A stretch of DNA of 40,919 nucleotides from Spirulina subsalsa CS-330 (lineage in GTDB: Bacteria > Cyanobacteriota > Cyanobacteriia > Cyanobacteriales > Spirulinaceae): NCBI RefSeq assembly GCF_028330765.1, contig NZ_JAQMTY010000040.1:1-40919 (forward strand), read 5' to 3'. The notes under the pieces were generated by a model. It worked only from the letters and a program-made list of their open reading frames with translations, was not told the origin of the DNA and made no database searches. Below are positions 14,766-23,932 of this stretch, one piece after another (positions within the stretch are counted from its first letter, which is position 1; each line of letters opens with the position of its first letter). The translations under genes and the position numbers were made by a program.

Positions 14766-17180
14766 CTATTCACTGGCCGCCGGAGCATCGGCAGCAGGTT
14801 TCGGCGGCTTTTCAATCACAGGGGGGGCCGGCGGTGCGGGGGCTGGGGCTGGGGCTGGGGTAGCCGCCGGAGGGGGCGCGGGAGCAGCGGCGGGCGGGGG
14901 GGCCGGAGCCGGAGCCGGAGCCGGCGGACGCGAGGGAGCCGGCCGACTCTGAGTGTTTGCCGGTGGACGCGAGGGGGCTGGCTGGCTCGGCTTCGACTCC
15001 GTTTGTCGCTTGCGCACATTGTTCGCTGGACTGCTCGCTGGCTCAGAATTGGAATTTTGAGCGGGACTAGACTGTGGCGACGAACTGCCGGAGGAGGGGG
15101 AGGACGAACGCGCAGGAGTCGAACGATTCCGATTCGAGGGTGGAGGTTCCGGCTTGGGCGGCTCTCGGTAGAAACTTTTCTTCGGTTTAATCGGTTCAAC
15201 TTCGATGGTGGCTTCCCGTCCCCCTAGCTTGTCAGGCCGCGGGGGAAAATCAGCTTCGGGAATATCATCCACAATGCGTTTCATAAAGGCGTGCCATAGA
15301 GCCGCTGCTGTGGTGCTAGCGCCGGATGTGGGGCTGTTGTTATCGTTGCCGAGCCAGGCCCCGGCCACGAGTTGAGGGATATACCCCACAAACCACAGGT
15401 CACGGTAATCGTCTGATGTGCCGGTTTTACCAGCGACATCACGATCGGGCAGATTCGCCGCTGTGCCAGTGCCGTAGTCCACGACGGTTTCTAACATCCA
15501 GGTCATAATCGCGGTGGATTCAGCATCGATCGCCTGTACAGACTGGCGCTCTGCTTCATAGATCACCTCACCATTGCGATCGAGGATGCGGGTAATGCCA
15601 TGGACGGGGACGTGCTTCCCTTCATTGGCGAAGGTGCCATAGGCGCTGGTGAGTTCGAGGAGGGTGACTTCGGAAACCCCAAGGGCGAGGGAGTAGGTGG
15701 GTTCAAGTTTTGAGGTGATGCCCATTTTTTTGGCCATTTCAATGACGGGGTTCCAACCCACTTCGATCAGCGCACGCACAGCCGGAATGTTAACGGAGCG
15801 GGTCAGGGCATCGAGCATGGAGATGTTGCCCCGATAGGTTTCGTCGTAGTTTTTCGGTTCGTAGCCATCGACGACGTAGGGCGCGTCTCGATAGCTCTTG
15901 TAGGGGGAAAATCCGGCGGCGATCGCCGTTGCATAGACAAAGGGTTTAAAGGTCGATCCCGGTTGGCGTTGGGCCTGAGTGACTCGGTTAAACTGGCCGT
16001 TATTCTCTTCACTGTTGTAGTCTTTGCCCCCCACCATGGCTTTGATTTCGCCGGTGGTGGGGTCAATGGCAACCAGGGCAGCTTGTTGGAAGTCTTGGCT
16101 AGAACCATAGCGTTCGGAGATTTCCGCCACGGCGGCTTCGGCGGCGATCTGCCACTCTAGATCAATGGAGGTTTCCACCGTTAACCCCCCTGCTGCGAGT
16201 TGTTCCTCGGAGAGAATTTCGGGTAGTTTTTCTTGGACGTAGTCGGTGAAGTAGGGAACCTGACGATTGAAGCGTTTGGGTTTTTGGGGATTGAGGGCGA
16301 GATCTGAGGCGATCGCTGCCTCATACTCGGCTTCCTCAATAAACCCTTGGTCATAGAGCCGATTCAAGACGCGATCGCGCTGTCCCTGGGCCGCCTCCGG
16401 ATTTTCCAAGGGTGAATAGGCACTCGGAGCCGGCGCAATCCCCGCCAGCATCGCCGTTTCCACCACAGTCAATTCATCAACATCCTTGCCAAAATAGACC
16501 CACGCTGCATCAGCAACCCCGTAGGCCCCACTGCCCAAATAGACAAGATTCAAATACCGTTCGAGGATCTCCTCTTTGCTATAGGCATTTTCAATTTTTT
16601 GGGCAATCCGCATTTCCCGGAGTTTACGCATCACCTCTTGGTCTTGGTTGAGGTAGACAATCCGGCTCAACTGTTGCGTGATCGTGCTTCCCCCTTCCAC
16701 CACTTCCCCTGCCCGCAGGTTCGCCCAAGTGGCCCGCAAAATCCCCTGATAATCGACACCCTTGTGATTCAAAAAGCGACGATCTTCACTGGCGATAAAG
16801 GATTGCACCAGGGAGTCTGGAATCTCTTCAATATCTAATTCTTCATGACTGATCGGGCCGCGCTCTTGGAGCACCGTATCGTCGGCCGCGATCACCCGGA
16901 GGGTTTCTTCACGGTTGTAGGTCATCACCTCATCAACCGATTCGGGGAGTGTCGCTTCGAGGTCTTGCCACCGTTGATAGAGATAGGCTGACCCTCCACC
17001 GATTCCCGTTGCCGTCACGAGAGCCACCCAAATCCAGACCCGTTTGTACAGAGGACGACGCGATCGCCCCCCCGCACCCTTTGAGGCGCGAGGCACATTC
17101 GGTTGAGCTGTAGCCGGTGTAGAGGATTCCGGTACAGGCATGACGGCTTTTTTTTCAGGCTTTTGAATAAACTTGGACAC
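14766..17180 (-). CDS. Class A penicillin-binding protein (bifunctional glycosyltransferase/transpeptidase)
   Basis: It polymerises and cross-links peptidoglycan at the periplasmic face. The 804-residue protein starts at GTG 17180 with AAGGAG 5 nt upstream. One membrane helix (about 47-68) is followed by the GT51 domain, with catalytic Glu132 in ASEDRRFLNHKG and GGSTITQQLSRIVYL. The transpeptidase domain shows GSTFKPF (nucleophile Ser409, Lys412), SVN (TRSVNIPA) and KTGTSDDYRDLWFVG near 586. After about residue 665 comes a 140-residue Pro/Ala/Ser-rich tail with PAP and PPAA repeats, encoded by G/C-rich hexamer repeats, which may reach through or bind the wall. All catalytic residues are present. 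Confidence 0.97.
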   Translation of the reverse strand: MSKFIQKPEKKAVMPVPESSTPATAQPNVPRASKGAGGRSRRPLYKRVWIWVALVTATGIGGGSAYLYQRWQDLEATLPESVDEVMTYNREETLRVIAADDTVLQERGPISHEELDIEEIPDSLVQSFIASEDRRFLNHKGVDYQGILRATWANLRAGEVVEGGSTITQQLSRIVYLNQDQEVMRKLREMRIAQKIENAYSKEEILERYLNLVYLGSGAYGVADAAWVYFGKDVDELTVVETAMLAGIAPAPSAYSPLENPEAAQGQRDRVLNRLYDQGFIEEAEYEAAIASDLALNPQKPKRFNRQVPYFTDYVQEKLPEILSEEQLAAGGLTVETSIDLEWQIAAEAAVAEISERYGSSQDFQQAALVAIDPTTGEIKAMVGGKDYNSEENNGQFNRVTQAQRQPGSTFKPFVYATAIAAGFSPYKSYRDAPYVVDGYEPKNYDETYRGNISMLDALTRSVNIPAVRALIEVGWNPVIEMAKKMGITSKLEPTYSLALGVSEVTLLELTSAYGTFANEGKHVPVHGITRILDRNGEVIYEAERQSVQAIDAESTAIMTWMLETVVDYGTGTAANLPDRDVAGKTGTSDDYRDLWFVGYIPQLVAGAWLGNDNNSPTSGASTTAAALWHAFMKRIVDDIPEADFPPRPDKLGGREATIEVEPIKPKKSFYREPPKPEPPPSNRNRSTPARSSSPSSGSSSPQSSPAQNSNSEPASSPANNVRKRQTESKPSQPAPSRPPANTQSRPAPSRPPAPAPAPAPPPAAAPAPPPAATPAPAPAPAPPAPPVIEKPPKPAADAPAASE
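14838..14926. repeat. In-frame hexanucleotide repeats in the PBP tail
   Basis: Two short hexamer runs encode Ala-Pro dipeptides on the minus strand: GGGGCT about three times (14838-14859) and GGAGCC about three to four times (14902-14925). Six-base units keep the frame, so copy-number change would alter only tail length. Confidence 0.6.
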
Positions 17181-17324
17181 ACCAACTCCTTAAGTTTCGC
17201 GACACCACCAAATCTTGCTACGCATCTAGGTTAACCTGCTTAGAATCGGAGTTACCAGATCCAAGATTCACTGTAAATGTACGACAACTGGTGAACGTTG
17301 GCGCTTGAAACCCTAGACCAAGCA

Positions 17325-20027
17325 TTAAGGCAAATTATGCTGAATCCCGTACCGTAGTAAATGCTCTAATCCCATCAGGTGATTGTCCCACACTTTGCGG
17401 CGATAGGGGGAAGCGATCGCCGCCCCTTGCCACTGCTGCCCTACCCTCGCTCGAAACTCACGCAGCACCCGCTGGGCCTGTTGAGCATGGCGAGCCGACG
17501 GGTCAGCCGCCAACCGGGCCAGGGCTTGATCCAATTGGGCCGATCGGGTCGCCCAATCTTGCCAGAGAGGTTGATCCGCCGGCAAGGCCTCCTGTTGCGC
17601 CCAATATTGCCATTCTCGCTCTAAGGCGCGATACCGTAACACAGCCGTTTCAAAGGGTTGGCGATGGGCGATCGGTTCAGACCCTTGCCGCGTGCGGCGA
17701 CCTTGAGTTTGGCGGAGGGCGGTTTGTAAGTTGAGACTTAAATTTTCCGCCGCAAACAGGGCATAGCCCCCCGTCGCGTAGTCCCGTAAATATTGAATCT
17801 GATCCAACGTCCCCACCATCGGCAACTGCAACAACCGAATGCCCGGCAGCAATAACGTCGCACTTCGCACCCCATGGCCGAGCACCGGAGCCGTTAATGT
17901 TTGTAGCTCCGTGGTCGTTGTGGCATAGGTCATCGGTGCTAACAGATCAACATAGCCCCCCTGGAGCCATGCTTCCCAGTTTTGTTGGAGGCGGGTCAGC
18001 CGAATTCGTGTCGGCATCGGAAAGACAGCGGCGGACAGGAGCGTGCCAGGGTGTTTGGTATGTAACAGGGTGTGGGCCGCTTGCACGAAGGTATTAATCT
18101 GCTCAATGCGGAATTGAGTCCACTGAGACCAGAGGGGATCGTTGGGGCGAATGGTCAGGGGATCAACGCCGGTTTGGCGAGCAAATTGACGGCGGGCTTC
18201 AAGGCCAAACCCATAGGTTTGATCCAGGTTGGGATCTTGGAACGGGTAGCGGATGTAGTCGAGTTGGATGCCGTCTACGTCATAGCGGGTGGCAATTTCG
18301 TCAATTAGATCGAGAAGATAGGCGCGGACTTCGGGATGGGCAGGATCAAAAAAGACTTTGCGGGAGTTGACTTGAAAGGGATCGCCACGGCGATCGGTGG
18401 CGACCCAGGTGGGGTTACGGCTGAGGACGGGGCCGAGGTAGTGGTCGGGTTGCCCCAGGAGTTGATTGTGGCGTTCATTGGCGGCGGCGAAAATCCAGAC
18501 CCAGGCGTGTAATTCCATGCCGCGCTCGTGGGCGAGTTTAACTGCGGCGGCGAGGGGGTCCCAGCCTTGGGTGAGGGGGTTTTGTTCGGGGGCGACGGTG
18601 CTGGGATAGATGGGGTAGCTGGCGTTGACGGTTTCAAAGAAAACGGTATTGATGCCAGCGTCAGCGAGGCGGTTAAAGATGCGGGCAAGATCGGCTTCGG
18701 AACGGGTGCGGACGATGGTGCCGCGATCGAGCCAAATGGCGCGGGTTTCGGGATAGCGGATCGGTTGCTCGGTGGGGAAGCTGTCCCAGAGGTGGCTGTG
18801 CAGTTGACGGGTGGCGGCGGCGGCTTGGGGAAAGGATTGGCTGGCGATCAGGGTGCCGATCGCATTGAGGCGATCGCGGGCTTCCTGCAAGGTGCTGGAG
18901 GCTGGGGCCGGGCTGCGATCGCCCTTGTTCCGAATTTGGGCCACCGTGTCCTGAAACGACTCGGTTAAGGTTTGGGATTCGGCGGCGATGATCGCACTTT
19001 CATAGCGTTCAAACAGATGAGTCACGTCTTGATATTGCGCTCGTAAGGAGGCCGGTGCAGCCGCCAGCAGCGTGGCCACCTGTGGGGAAGAGGGCGGGGC
19101 CGTCGTCGGGGCTGCGGCCGGAATCGCAGGGGCCGGCGTTGCCGCCGCCGGTCGCCCTCCGGGGGGAGTGGTGGGACGTGGTGGGGCTGGGGGATTGGCT
19201 TGGGAAACCGTTTGCGTCACGGTTTGGGTGATCCTGTTTGACCCGGTGGCGCAGTTTTGTCCATTGCCAAACCCGGCACTGCGCCGCCGTCCATATTGCT
19301 GCAACAACGCTTCAAACCAGGCCACATCGGTATTCACAGAGGCCACTTGGTCATTGCCCCAGCGCCAGCCTAAAAAGACGGTTTGATCCGTGGCGACAAT
19401 CGCTGGGGTTGACCGCTGGGTTTGCCAGTGGGCCAACACCCGGCTATTGCCATCGGTGGGGAGAATGGCCGCGCCTTGGAGAGGGGTAGCCAGGGGGAGG
19501 GCCGGCACAGGGAGGGTGGCGTTTAATTGCAGGGCCGTGGGGGTGGTGAGGGGAAAGCCCCAGGTGGCACCGAGGAGGGTTTGAAGTTGAGTTTTGACGG
19601 CTTCGGGGGCGAGGCTGCCGGTGTTGCCGGTGGCAATGATTCGTCCGCCCTGCTGGAGCCAGGCGGCGATCGCCATCCCTTGGCTGGCATTGAGAGCCGA
19701 TACATTGGCCAGCACCATGACCGCATTCGCCGGTTGAGGTAAACGCTGGGGGTGTAGATCCGTCCCCTCTAGGACGCAATAGGCCACGTCGAGGGCTTGT
19801 AAGCGGCGCGTAATGCCACTCCATTGGGTTTGATTCGACGGATCACGAACAACGGTTAAGGATAGATCTTGGGCTTGGGCGATCGCTGCTGTGGGCACGG
19901 TCATCAACAGCAATGATCCGGACAACATTCTTAACACCACACGACGGAGAAATGACCAGCGCAACACAACGTTTAACACGGCAATAGTATTGTTGAGGAC
20001 AACGAGGGCAAGCAACGCCCGACCCAT
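17325..20027 (-). CDS. GHL10/DUF187-type glycoside-hydrolase-like protein, exported
   Basis: The protein has about 900 residues from the ATG at 20027; a TTG at 20042 would add five residues, and ATG 19928 gives a cleaner signal peptide (MLSGSLLLMTVPTAAIAQAQ). An N-terminal domain contains VMVLANVSALNASQGMAIAA and WLQQGGRIIATGNTG, a flavodoxin/GATase-like pattern, then a Pro/Ala/Thr-rich linker. The (beta/alpha)8-type GHL10 domain begins ETRAIWLDRGTIVRTRSEAD and includes INTVFFETVNASYPIYPS, ELHAWVWIFAAANERH and DVDGIQLDYIRYPF. The last carries the Asp and Tyr typical of the family. A helical C-terminal region follows. Some related proteins act on cell-wall glycans; the substrate here is unknown. 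Confidence 0.88.
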   Translation of the reverse strand: MGRALLALVVLNNTIAVLNVVLRWSFLRRVVLRMLSGSLLLMTVPTAAIAQAQDLSLTVVRDPSNQTQWSGITRRLQALDVAYCVLEGTDLHPQRLPQPANAVMVLANVSALNASQGMAIAAWLQQGGRIIATGNTGSLAPEAVKTQLQTLLGATWGFPLTTPTALQLNATLPVPALPLATPLQGAAILPTDGNSRVLAHWQTQRSTPAIVATDQTVFLGWRWGNDQVASVNTDVAWFEALLQQYGRRRSAGFGNGQNCATGSNRITQTVTQTVSQANPPAPPRPTTPPGGRPAAATPAPAIPAAAPTTAPPSSPQVATLLAAAPASLRAQYQDVTHLFERYESAIIAAESQTLTESFQDTVAQIRNKGDRSPAPASSTLQEARDRLNAIGTLIASQSFPQAAAATRQLHSHLWDSFPTEQPIRYPETRAIWLDRGTIVRTRSEADLARIFNRLADAGINTVFFETVNASYPIYPSTVAPEQNPLTQGWDPLAAAVKLAHERGMELHAWVWIFAAANERHNQLLGQPDHYLGPVLSRNPTWVATDRRGDPFQVNSRKVFFDPAHPEVRAYLLDLIDEIATRYDVDGIQLDYIRYPFQDPNLDQTYGFGLEARRQFARQTGVDPLTIRPNDPLWSQWTQFRIEQINTFVQAAHTLLHTKHPGTLLSAAVFPMPTRIRLTRLQQNWEAWLQGGYVDLLAPMTYATTTTELQTLTAPVLGHGVRSATLLLPGIRLLQLPMVGTLDQIQYLRDYATGGYALFAAENLSLNLQTALRQTQGRRTRQGSEPIAHRQPFETAVLRYRALEREWQYWAQQEALPADQPLWQDWATRSAQLDQALARLAADPSARHAQQAQRVLREFRARVGQQWQGAAIASPYRRKVWDNHLMGLEHLLRYGIQHNLP

Positions 20028-20123
20028 CAAGGTCTGAGGCAAGGGCTAGGGATGAGCGTGTTATCATTATGCACATTCTGCACTGCAAGACTTGAACTCA
20101 CGTGCATTACTGTGGGGTTAGCG

Positions 20124-22100
20124 ATGAAACCAAATGACTACTCTCAATTGCCATCCTCCCCTCACGCCAACCGGGAACAGTCCTTAGATGATGGATTTCA
20201 CCTGATTGGTGCATTGCCCCGCTCTAAGTTTGTCCAGCCCACTACGCCAACCCAGACTCGGCCTGCCCCCCAGCCTGAGCCTGAGGAATTGGCATCGGCA
20301 GAAACTGAGCTTGCCCCCCGCCGCCTCAATTGGCAAGCGATCGCCCTTTTTCTTGTCCTCTGCACCGGCGGCATTGGGTTCACCGCTACGGCTCTGCTCC
20401 TGAAGTCGCCCGCCGTTCCCAACTGCCCCCAGATCTTTTTACCCACGGCTTCGGCTTCCATGCGGCTTTACTGTGCTCAGTTGGCCGCCAATAAGGGGAC
20501 GATTCCCGATCTGATGGAAGCCTTGCAACTGGTGCAGAATCTCCCGGTGGATCATCCCCTTTATCCCGAAATTGAACGCTACACCGAAATTTGGATTGAG
20601 GAACTACTGCGCTTGGGGGAATCCACGTTTCAAGAGGGCAATTTAGAGGAAGCGATCGCCCTCGCCACCCAAATTTCCAGCCAGTTTGATGATCCCACCC
20701 TGATTCAAGGCAAAATTCAACGCTGGCAAGAGATTTGGGACGAGGCCGAAGCCATTGAAGCGGAAGCTTTGGCGCAAATGGATGAAGGGCTTTGGGGTCA
20801 AGCCTTCCAAACGGCGGCGGGGCTGACCCAATTAGATAATCGCTACTGGGCGACAACCCGGTATGACCAGCTTTTTGAAACCCTCAATACGGCCCGCGAA
20901 GAGAGTAAAAAATTAGATGCGGTGTTTGCCCAAGTCGATCAGGGCGGCCTGGATAATTTACTGGCAGCGATCGCCACGGCCCAACAAGTGCCCAAAACAA
21001 GCTCCACCTATAACGAAGCCCAAACCTTAATCAATCGCGCCAAAGAAAAGCTGGTGGAGTTGGCCATGGTCAATCTGCGGCAGGGAAGATGGCAAGCCGC
21101 GATGCAGGTGGTGAATAAAATTCCGAGCACCTTGCGGCTAGAGGATGAAATTGCCGACATTAGCACCCTGGCCGATGCGGTGTCGGTGGCGAGTTTTGGG
21201 ACGCAGATTAACTATGAAGATGCGATCGCCACAGCGCGAGAAATTGCCCCTGGCCGCCCGCTGTACAACCAAGCCCAAGAACTGATCAGCCGTTGGCAAG
21301 ATTCCATTGAAGGCGGCTTAAGTTTAGATGCGGCCATTGCCTTGGCACGGGGGGGAACCCAAAGCGCCCTGGAAGCGGCAATCTCCCAAGCCCGCACCGT
21401 CCCTCAAACTAATCCCCGCTATGCCGAAGCCCAAGGGTTGATCAATGACTGGACTCGCCAAATCGAACGCACCGCTGACCAACCGATCTTGGATGCTGCG
21501 GCAGAATTGGCGCGTGCCGGGAATCTTGAAGGGGCAATTCAACGCGCTCGCCAGGTGAGTTCTGGGCGGGGTCTCTACGGGGAAGCTCAAGAACAGATTA
21601 ATGATTGGCAACGGCAACTCGAACGCGAAGAAGACCGCCCCACTCTGGATCGGGCGATCGCCTTAGCCAATCGGGGTCAATACCTCGAAGCGATCCAAGT
21701 GGCGCAACAAATTTCTTCCGGGCGGAGCCTCTACGGGGAAGCCCAGCGGCAGATTGAAGGGTGGCAGCAGGAGGTGCGGGGCGCAGAACAGTTGGCCCAA
21801 GCGACCCAGCGGGCCCAAGCCGGTACACCCGAAGCCCTCAGAGCCGCCATTGAACTGGCGCAGCAAGTCCCCAGCAATAGCCGCCAAGGGGCTACCAGTC
21901 GGCAACGGATCAATCAATGGAGTGGGCAGATTTTGGCGATCGCCCGTCAGCGATCGGGGTCAAGCTTGGCTGAGGCTGTGGCGATCGCCCGCCTTGTGCC
22001 CCCCAATACCGCTGCCTATAGCGCCGCCCAAGCCCAAATTGAGACCTGGAATCGTTTGCTCAATCCCTCTGCCTTGCCGCCCATTCCTGAATCCCTCTAG
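20124..22100 (+). CDS. Membrane-anchored helical-repeat protein
   Basis: The 658-residue protein starts at ATG 20124 (MKPNDYSQLP); a frame open upstream to 20052 has no ribosome site of note. After about 70 polar residues comes one membrane helix (ALFLVLCTGGIGFTATALLL), then a long, entirely helical region. At least three to four degenerate units of about 50 residues occur between 380 and 650, with a consensus like EAIxxAxQVSSGRxLYGEAQ followed by IxxWxRQ and LDxAxxLA. The pattern resembles TPR-like helical hairpins and suggests a protein-interaction scaffold. It diverges from the GHL10 gene with 96 bp between the start codons used here. Function unknown. Confidence 0.8.
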   Translation: MKPNDYSQLPSSPHANREQSLDDGFHLIGALPRSKFVQPTTPTQTRPAPQPEPEELASAETELAPRRLNWQAIALFLVLCTGGIGFTATALLLKSPAVPNCPQIFLPTASASMRLYCAQLAANKGTIPDLMEALQLVQNLPVDHPLYPEIERYTEIWIEELLRLGESTFQEGNLEEAIALATQISSQFDDPTLIQGKIQRWQEIWDEAEAIEAEALAQMDEGLWGQAFQTAAGLTQLDNRYWATTRYDQLFETLNTAREESKKLDAVFAQVDQGGLDNLLAAIATAQQVPKTSSTYNEAQTLINRAKEKLVELAMVNLRQGRWQAAMQVVNKIPSTLRLEDEIADISTLADAVSVASFGTQINYEDAIATAREIAPGRPLYNQAQELISRWQDSIEGGLSLDAAIALARGGTQSALEAAISQARTVPQTNPRYAEAQGLINDWTRQIERTADQPILDAAAELARAGNLEGAIQRARQVSSGRGLYGEAQEQINDWQRQLEREEDRPTLDRAIALANRGQYLEAIQVAQQISSGRSLYGEAQRQIEGWQQEVRGAEQLAQATQRAQAGTPEALRAAIELAQQVPSNSRQGATSRQRINQWSGQILAIARQRSGSSLAEAVAIARLVPPNTAAYSAAQAQIETWNRLLNPSALPPIPESL

Positions 22101-22210
22101 GCTAGGTCGTCGCGCTAAAAATGGCGATGTGCTAGGAGGCGATCGCTGGGGTGTATAGTAAATGGGAAAAATTTTTGAGATGCGGGCATTTCCCCATCAA
22201 CGGCAACCCT

Positions 22211-22840
22211 ATGGCCAAACTTTCCACGGAATTGAATCGCTATTTTTTTGAAGAAGACCGCGCCGAGACGGTGAAACTCAACGACGTGCTGCTACTGGCC
22301 GGTGAGCGGGTTTTTGGCTTTTTATTTGTGATTTTGTCGTTACCCTCGGCCTTGCCAATTCCAGCACCGGGCTATTCCGTGCCCTTTGGCCTGCTCATTT
22401 TTGTCCTGGCGGTGCAGTTTATGACCGGGTCACAAAAACCATGGTTGCCGCAGCGGATGGCGAATTGGAGCATCAAAACCAAGCTGGCGCAACGGTTTGT
22501 TAAAGCTGGGTTGCCTTGGTTACGTCGCCTCGAAGGGATCAGCAAGCCCCGCTTGACCGCCGTCTGCACGAGTTTACCGGGTCGTCTAGGGGTGGGCAGT
22601 GCGATCGCCCTCATGGCCATTTCAATGATGATTATTATCCCCGGTACGAATACCCTCCCCGCCATGGGGATTTTTCTAACGGGGATTGGACTTGTGGAAG
22701 ACGACGGCGCGATCTGTGCCGCTGGTGCAACGGCTTGTGTGGCGATCGCAGTGGTCATGGTCTCCGTGATTTGGGTGTTCTATCGCGGTGGAGCCAGCAT
22801 CCTCGACATGGTTAAAACCTGGATTACCGGCACACCTTAA
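22211..22840 (+). CDS. ExoD family exopolysaccharide-synthesis membrane protein
   Basis: This 209-residue membrane protein shows ExoD features: AGERVFGFLFVILSLPSALP with the downstream PAPGYSVPFGLLIFVLAVQ, then FMTGSQKPWLPQRM and a C-terminal pair of helices with IIPGTNTLPAMGIFLTGIGL. ExoD was named for an exopolysaccharide defect in rhizobia; its molecular role is unclear. The ATG at 22211 gives the usual start; a GTG at 22151 would add 20 residues without conservation value. It lies 110 nt after the helical-repeat gene on the same strand. Confidence 0.92.
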   Translation: MAKLSTELNRYFFEEDRAETVKLNDVLLLAGERVFGFLFVILSLPSALPIPAPGYSVPFGLLIFVLAVQFMTGSQKPWLPQRMANWSIKTKLAQRFVKAGLPWLRRLEGISKPRLTAVCTSLPGRLGVGSAIALMAISMMIIIPGTNTLPAMGIFLTGIGLVEDDGAICAAGATACVAIAVVMVSVIWVFYRGGASILDMVKTWITGTP

Positions 22841-22895
22841 ACCCTCACCCCCGCCGGCAGCGGTGGACGTGATTTGCGATCGCACCGAGCCACAA

Positions 22896-22918
22896 GCAAG
22901 GGGCTTGCCGCCCCTTGC
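22896..22918. terminator. Perfect hairpin between convergent exoD and the 22953 gene
   Basis: GCAAGGGGC (22896-22904) pairs exactly with GCCCCTTGC (22910-22918) around loop TTGCC. A 9-bp GC-rich stem between convergent genes fits bidirectional termination, although there is no T tract. Confidence 0.6.
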
Positions 22919-22952
22919 CGATGAATCGCCATGGATCTAAACCATGAACGGG

Positions 22953-23840
22953 TTAAATTTCGGCGGCAGCCCGCTCAATGAGTCGCCGGGCCAGGGTTTG
23001 AGTCCCGGTATGTTCGTAGTAATTCGTGGTGACATCCAGAAACGCCGCCAGGTAATCGAGCTTACTATCTGACACTTCGATAAACTGCCCTAACTTGCCC
23101 GTTACCTTCGCCACGGATAGATCATTCCGGTTCACAAATCCGCCCATCCAACCTTTGACGCTGTCGAAACTCTCGCCGATAAAGGCTAATTGTTTCGGGG
23201 TGCTTTGGCCCGGAATGAGTTGTTTGACTTGGCTAAACACCGCATTATTTTCGAGATCTTGGGGCGAAAGGCTGTTCAGCTTAGCCTGAGTGCCTTGGAT
23301 AAAATCCGGGCCGAGGGGAATTAACGCATCAAAACACACCAAGGCGGCCATCCGCATCAGGGATTCACCGCTGTAGTCCGCGAGGGATTTGACAAAATCG
23401 CCGATGCTATCGCCGGGAATGCCGTTAATTTGGCAAAAGGCCACCACTTCGACCACCAGCTTCAGGCAGAGATCAATGGTTTGAGCTTGATCGGCTTTGG
23501 GGGTCAGTTTGCTCATGAAGCCCAAAAGGGGCACTTTTTCCCCGACTTTATTGGCCAACGCCGCCGCTCCGAGGGCGCTGTCAGCACTGTCGATGGTTTG
23601 ATAGAGCCAGAGGGCGCGTTGGTAGCCTTCGGATTTGTCGTTAAAGAGCCAGATGGCGCGATCGCCAATCTGTTTCACCAGTTCCGGATCGGTTTCGCCC
23701 GTCACGGTGCGGATTGTCTCCTTAAACCCCACCAGATTGTTCCACTCACCGGGCACAAGAAAATCCAGCGCCTTGAGGGCACGGACGGTCATATTTTGCT
23801 CAGGCAATTCGTCAACAAGTTCAAAAATCGGTTTGCTCAT
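22953..23840 (-). CDS. Conserved hypothetical cytoplasmic protein
   Basis: This 295-residue, mostly helical, soluble protein starts at ATG 23840 (MSKPIFELVDELPEQ); an ATG two codons upstream is possible. It has no signal peptide, membrane segment or recognisable catalytic motif. Segments such as LALKALDFLVPGEW-like (ALKALDFLVPGEWNNLVGF), WLFNDKSEGYQRALWLYQTI and FLDVTTNYYEHTGTQTLARR suggest a bundle of long helices. Codon use and HIP1 match the host. The lipoprotein gene lies 92 nt upstream on the same strand, so they may be one unit. I do not recognise the family. Confidence 0.75.
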   Translation of the reverse strand: MSKPIFELVDELPEQNMTVRALKALDFLVPGEWNNLVGFKETIRTVTGETDPELVKQIGDRAIWLFNDKSEGYQRALWLYQTIDSADSALGAAALANKVGEKVPLLGFMSKLTPKADQAQTIDLCLKLVVEVVAFCQINGIPGDSIGDFVKSLADYSGESLMRMAALVCFDALIPLGPDFIQGTQAKLNSLSPQDLENNAVFSQVKQLIPGQSTPKQLAFIGESFDSVKGWMGGFVNRNDLSVAKVTGKLGQFIEVSDSKLDYLAAFLDVTTNYYEHTGTQTLARRLIERAAAEI

Positions 23841-23932
23841 GGTCATCTCTCGAATAAAGGAACAGGAAAGACAAAGGAGCTAACAGGGTTGATCTCGCTC
23901 CTCAGCATTCAACATTGGACGCGATGGTGAGG

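Noticed and set aside
14631-15227. Arg/Gly/Ser-rich 198-codon plus-strand ORF
   Set aside because: It is antisense to the PBP tail and generated by its hexamer repeats.
18528-18968. Plus-strand ORF of 146 codons
   Set aside because: It is entirely antisense to the GHL10 gene, which has clear conserved motifs.
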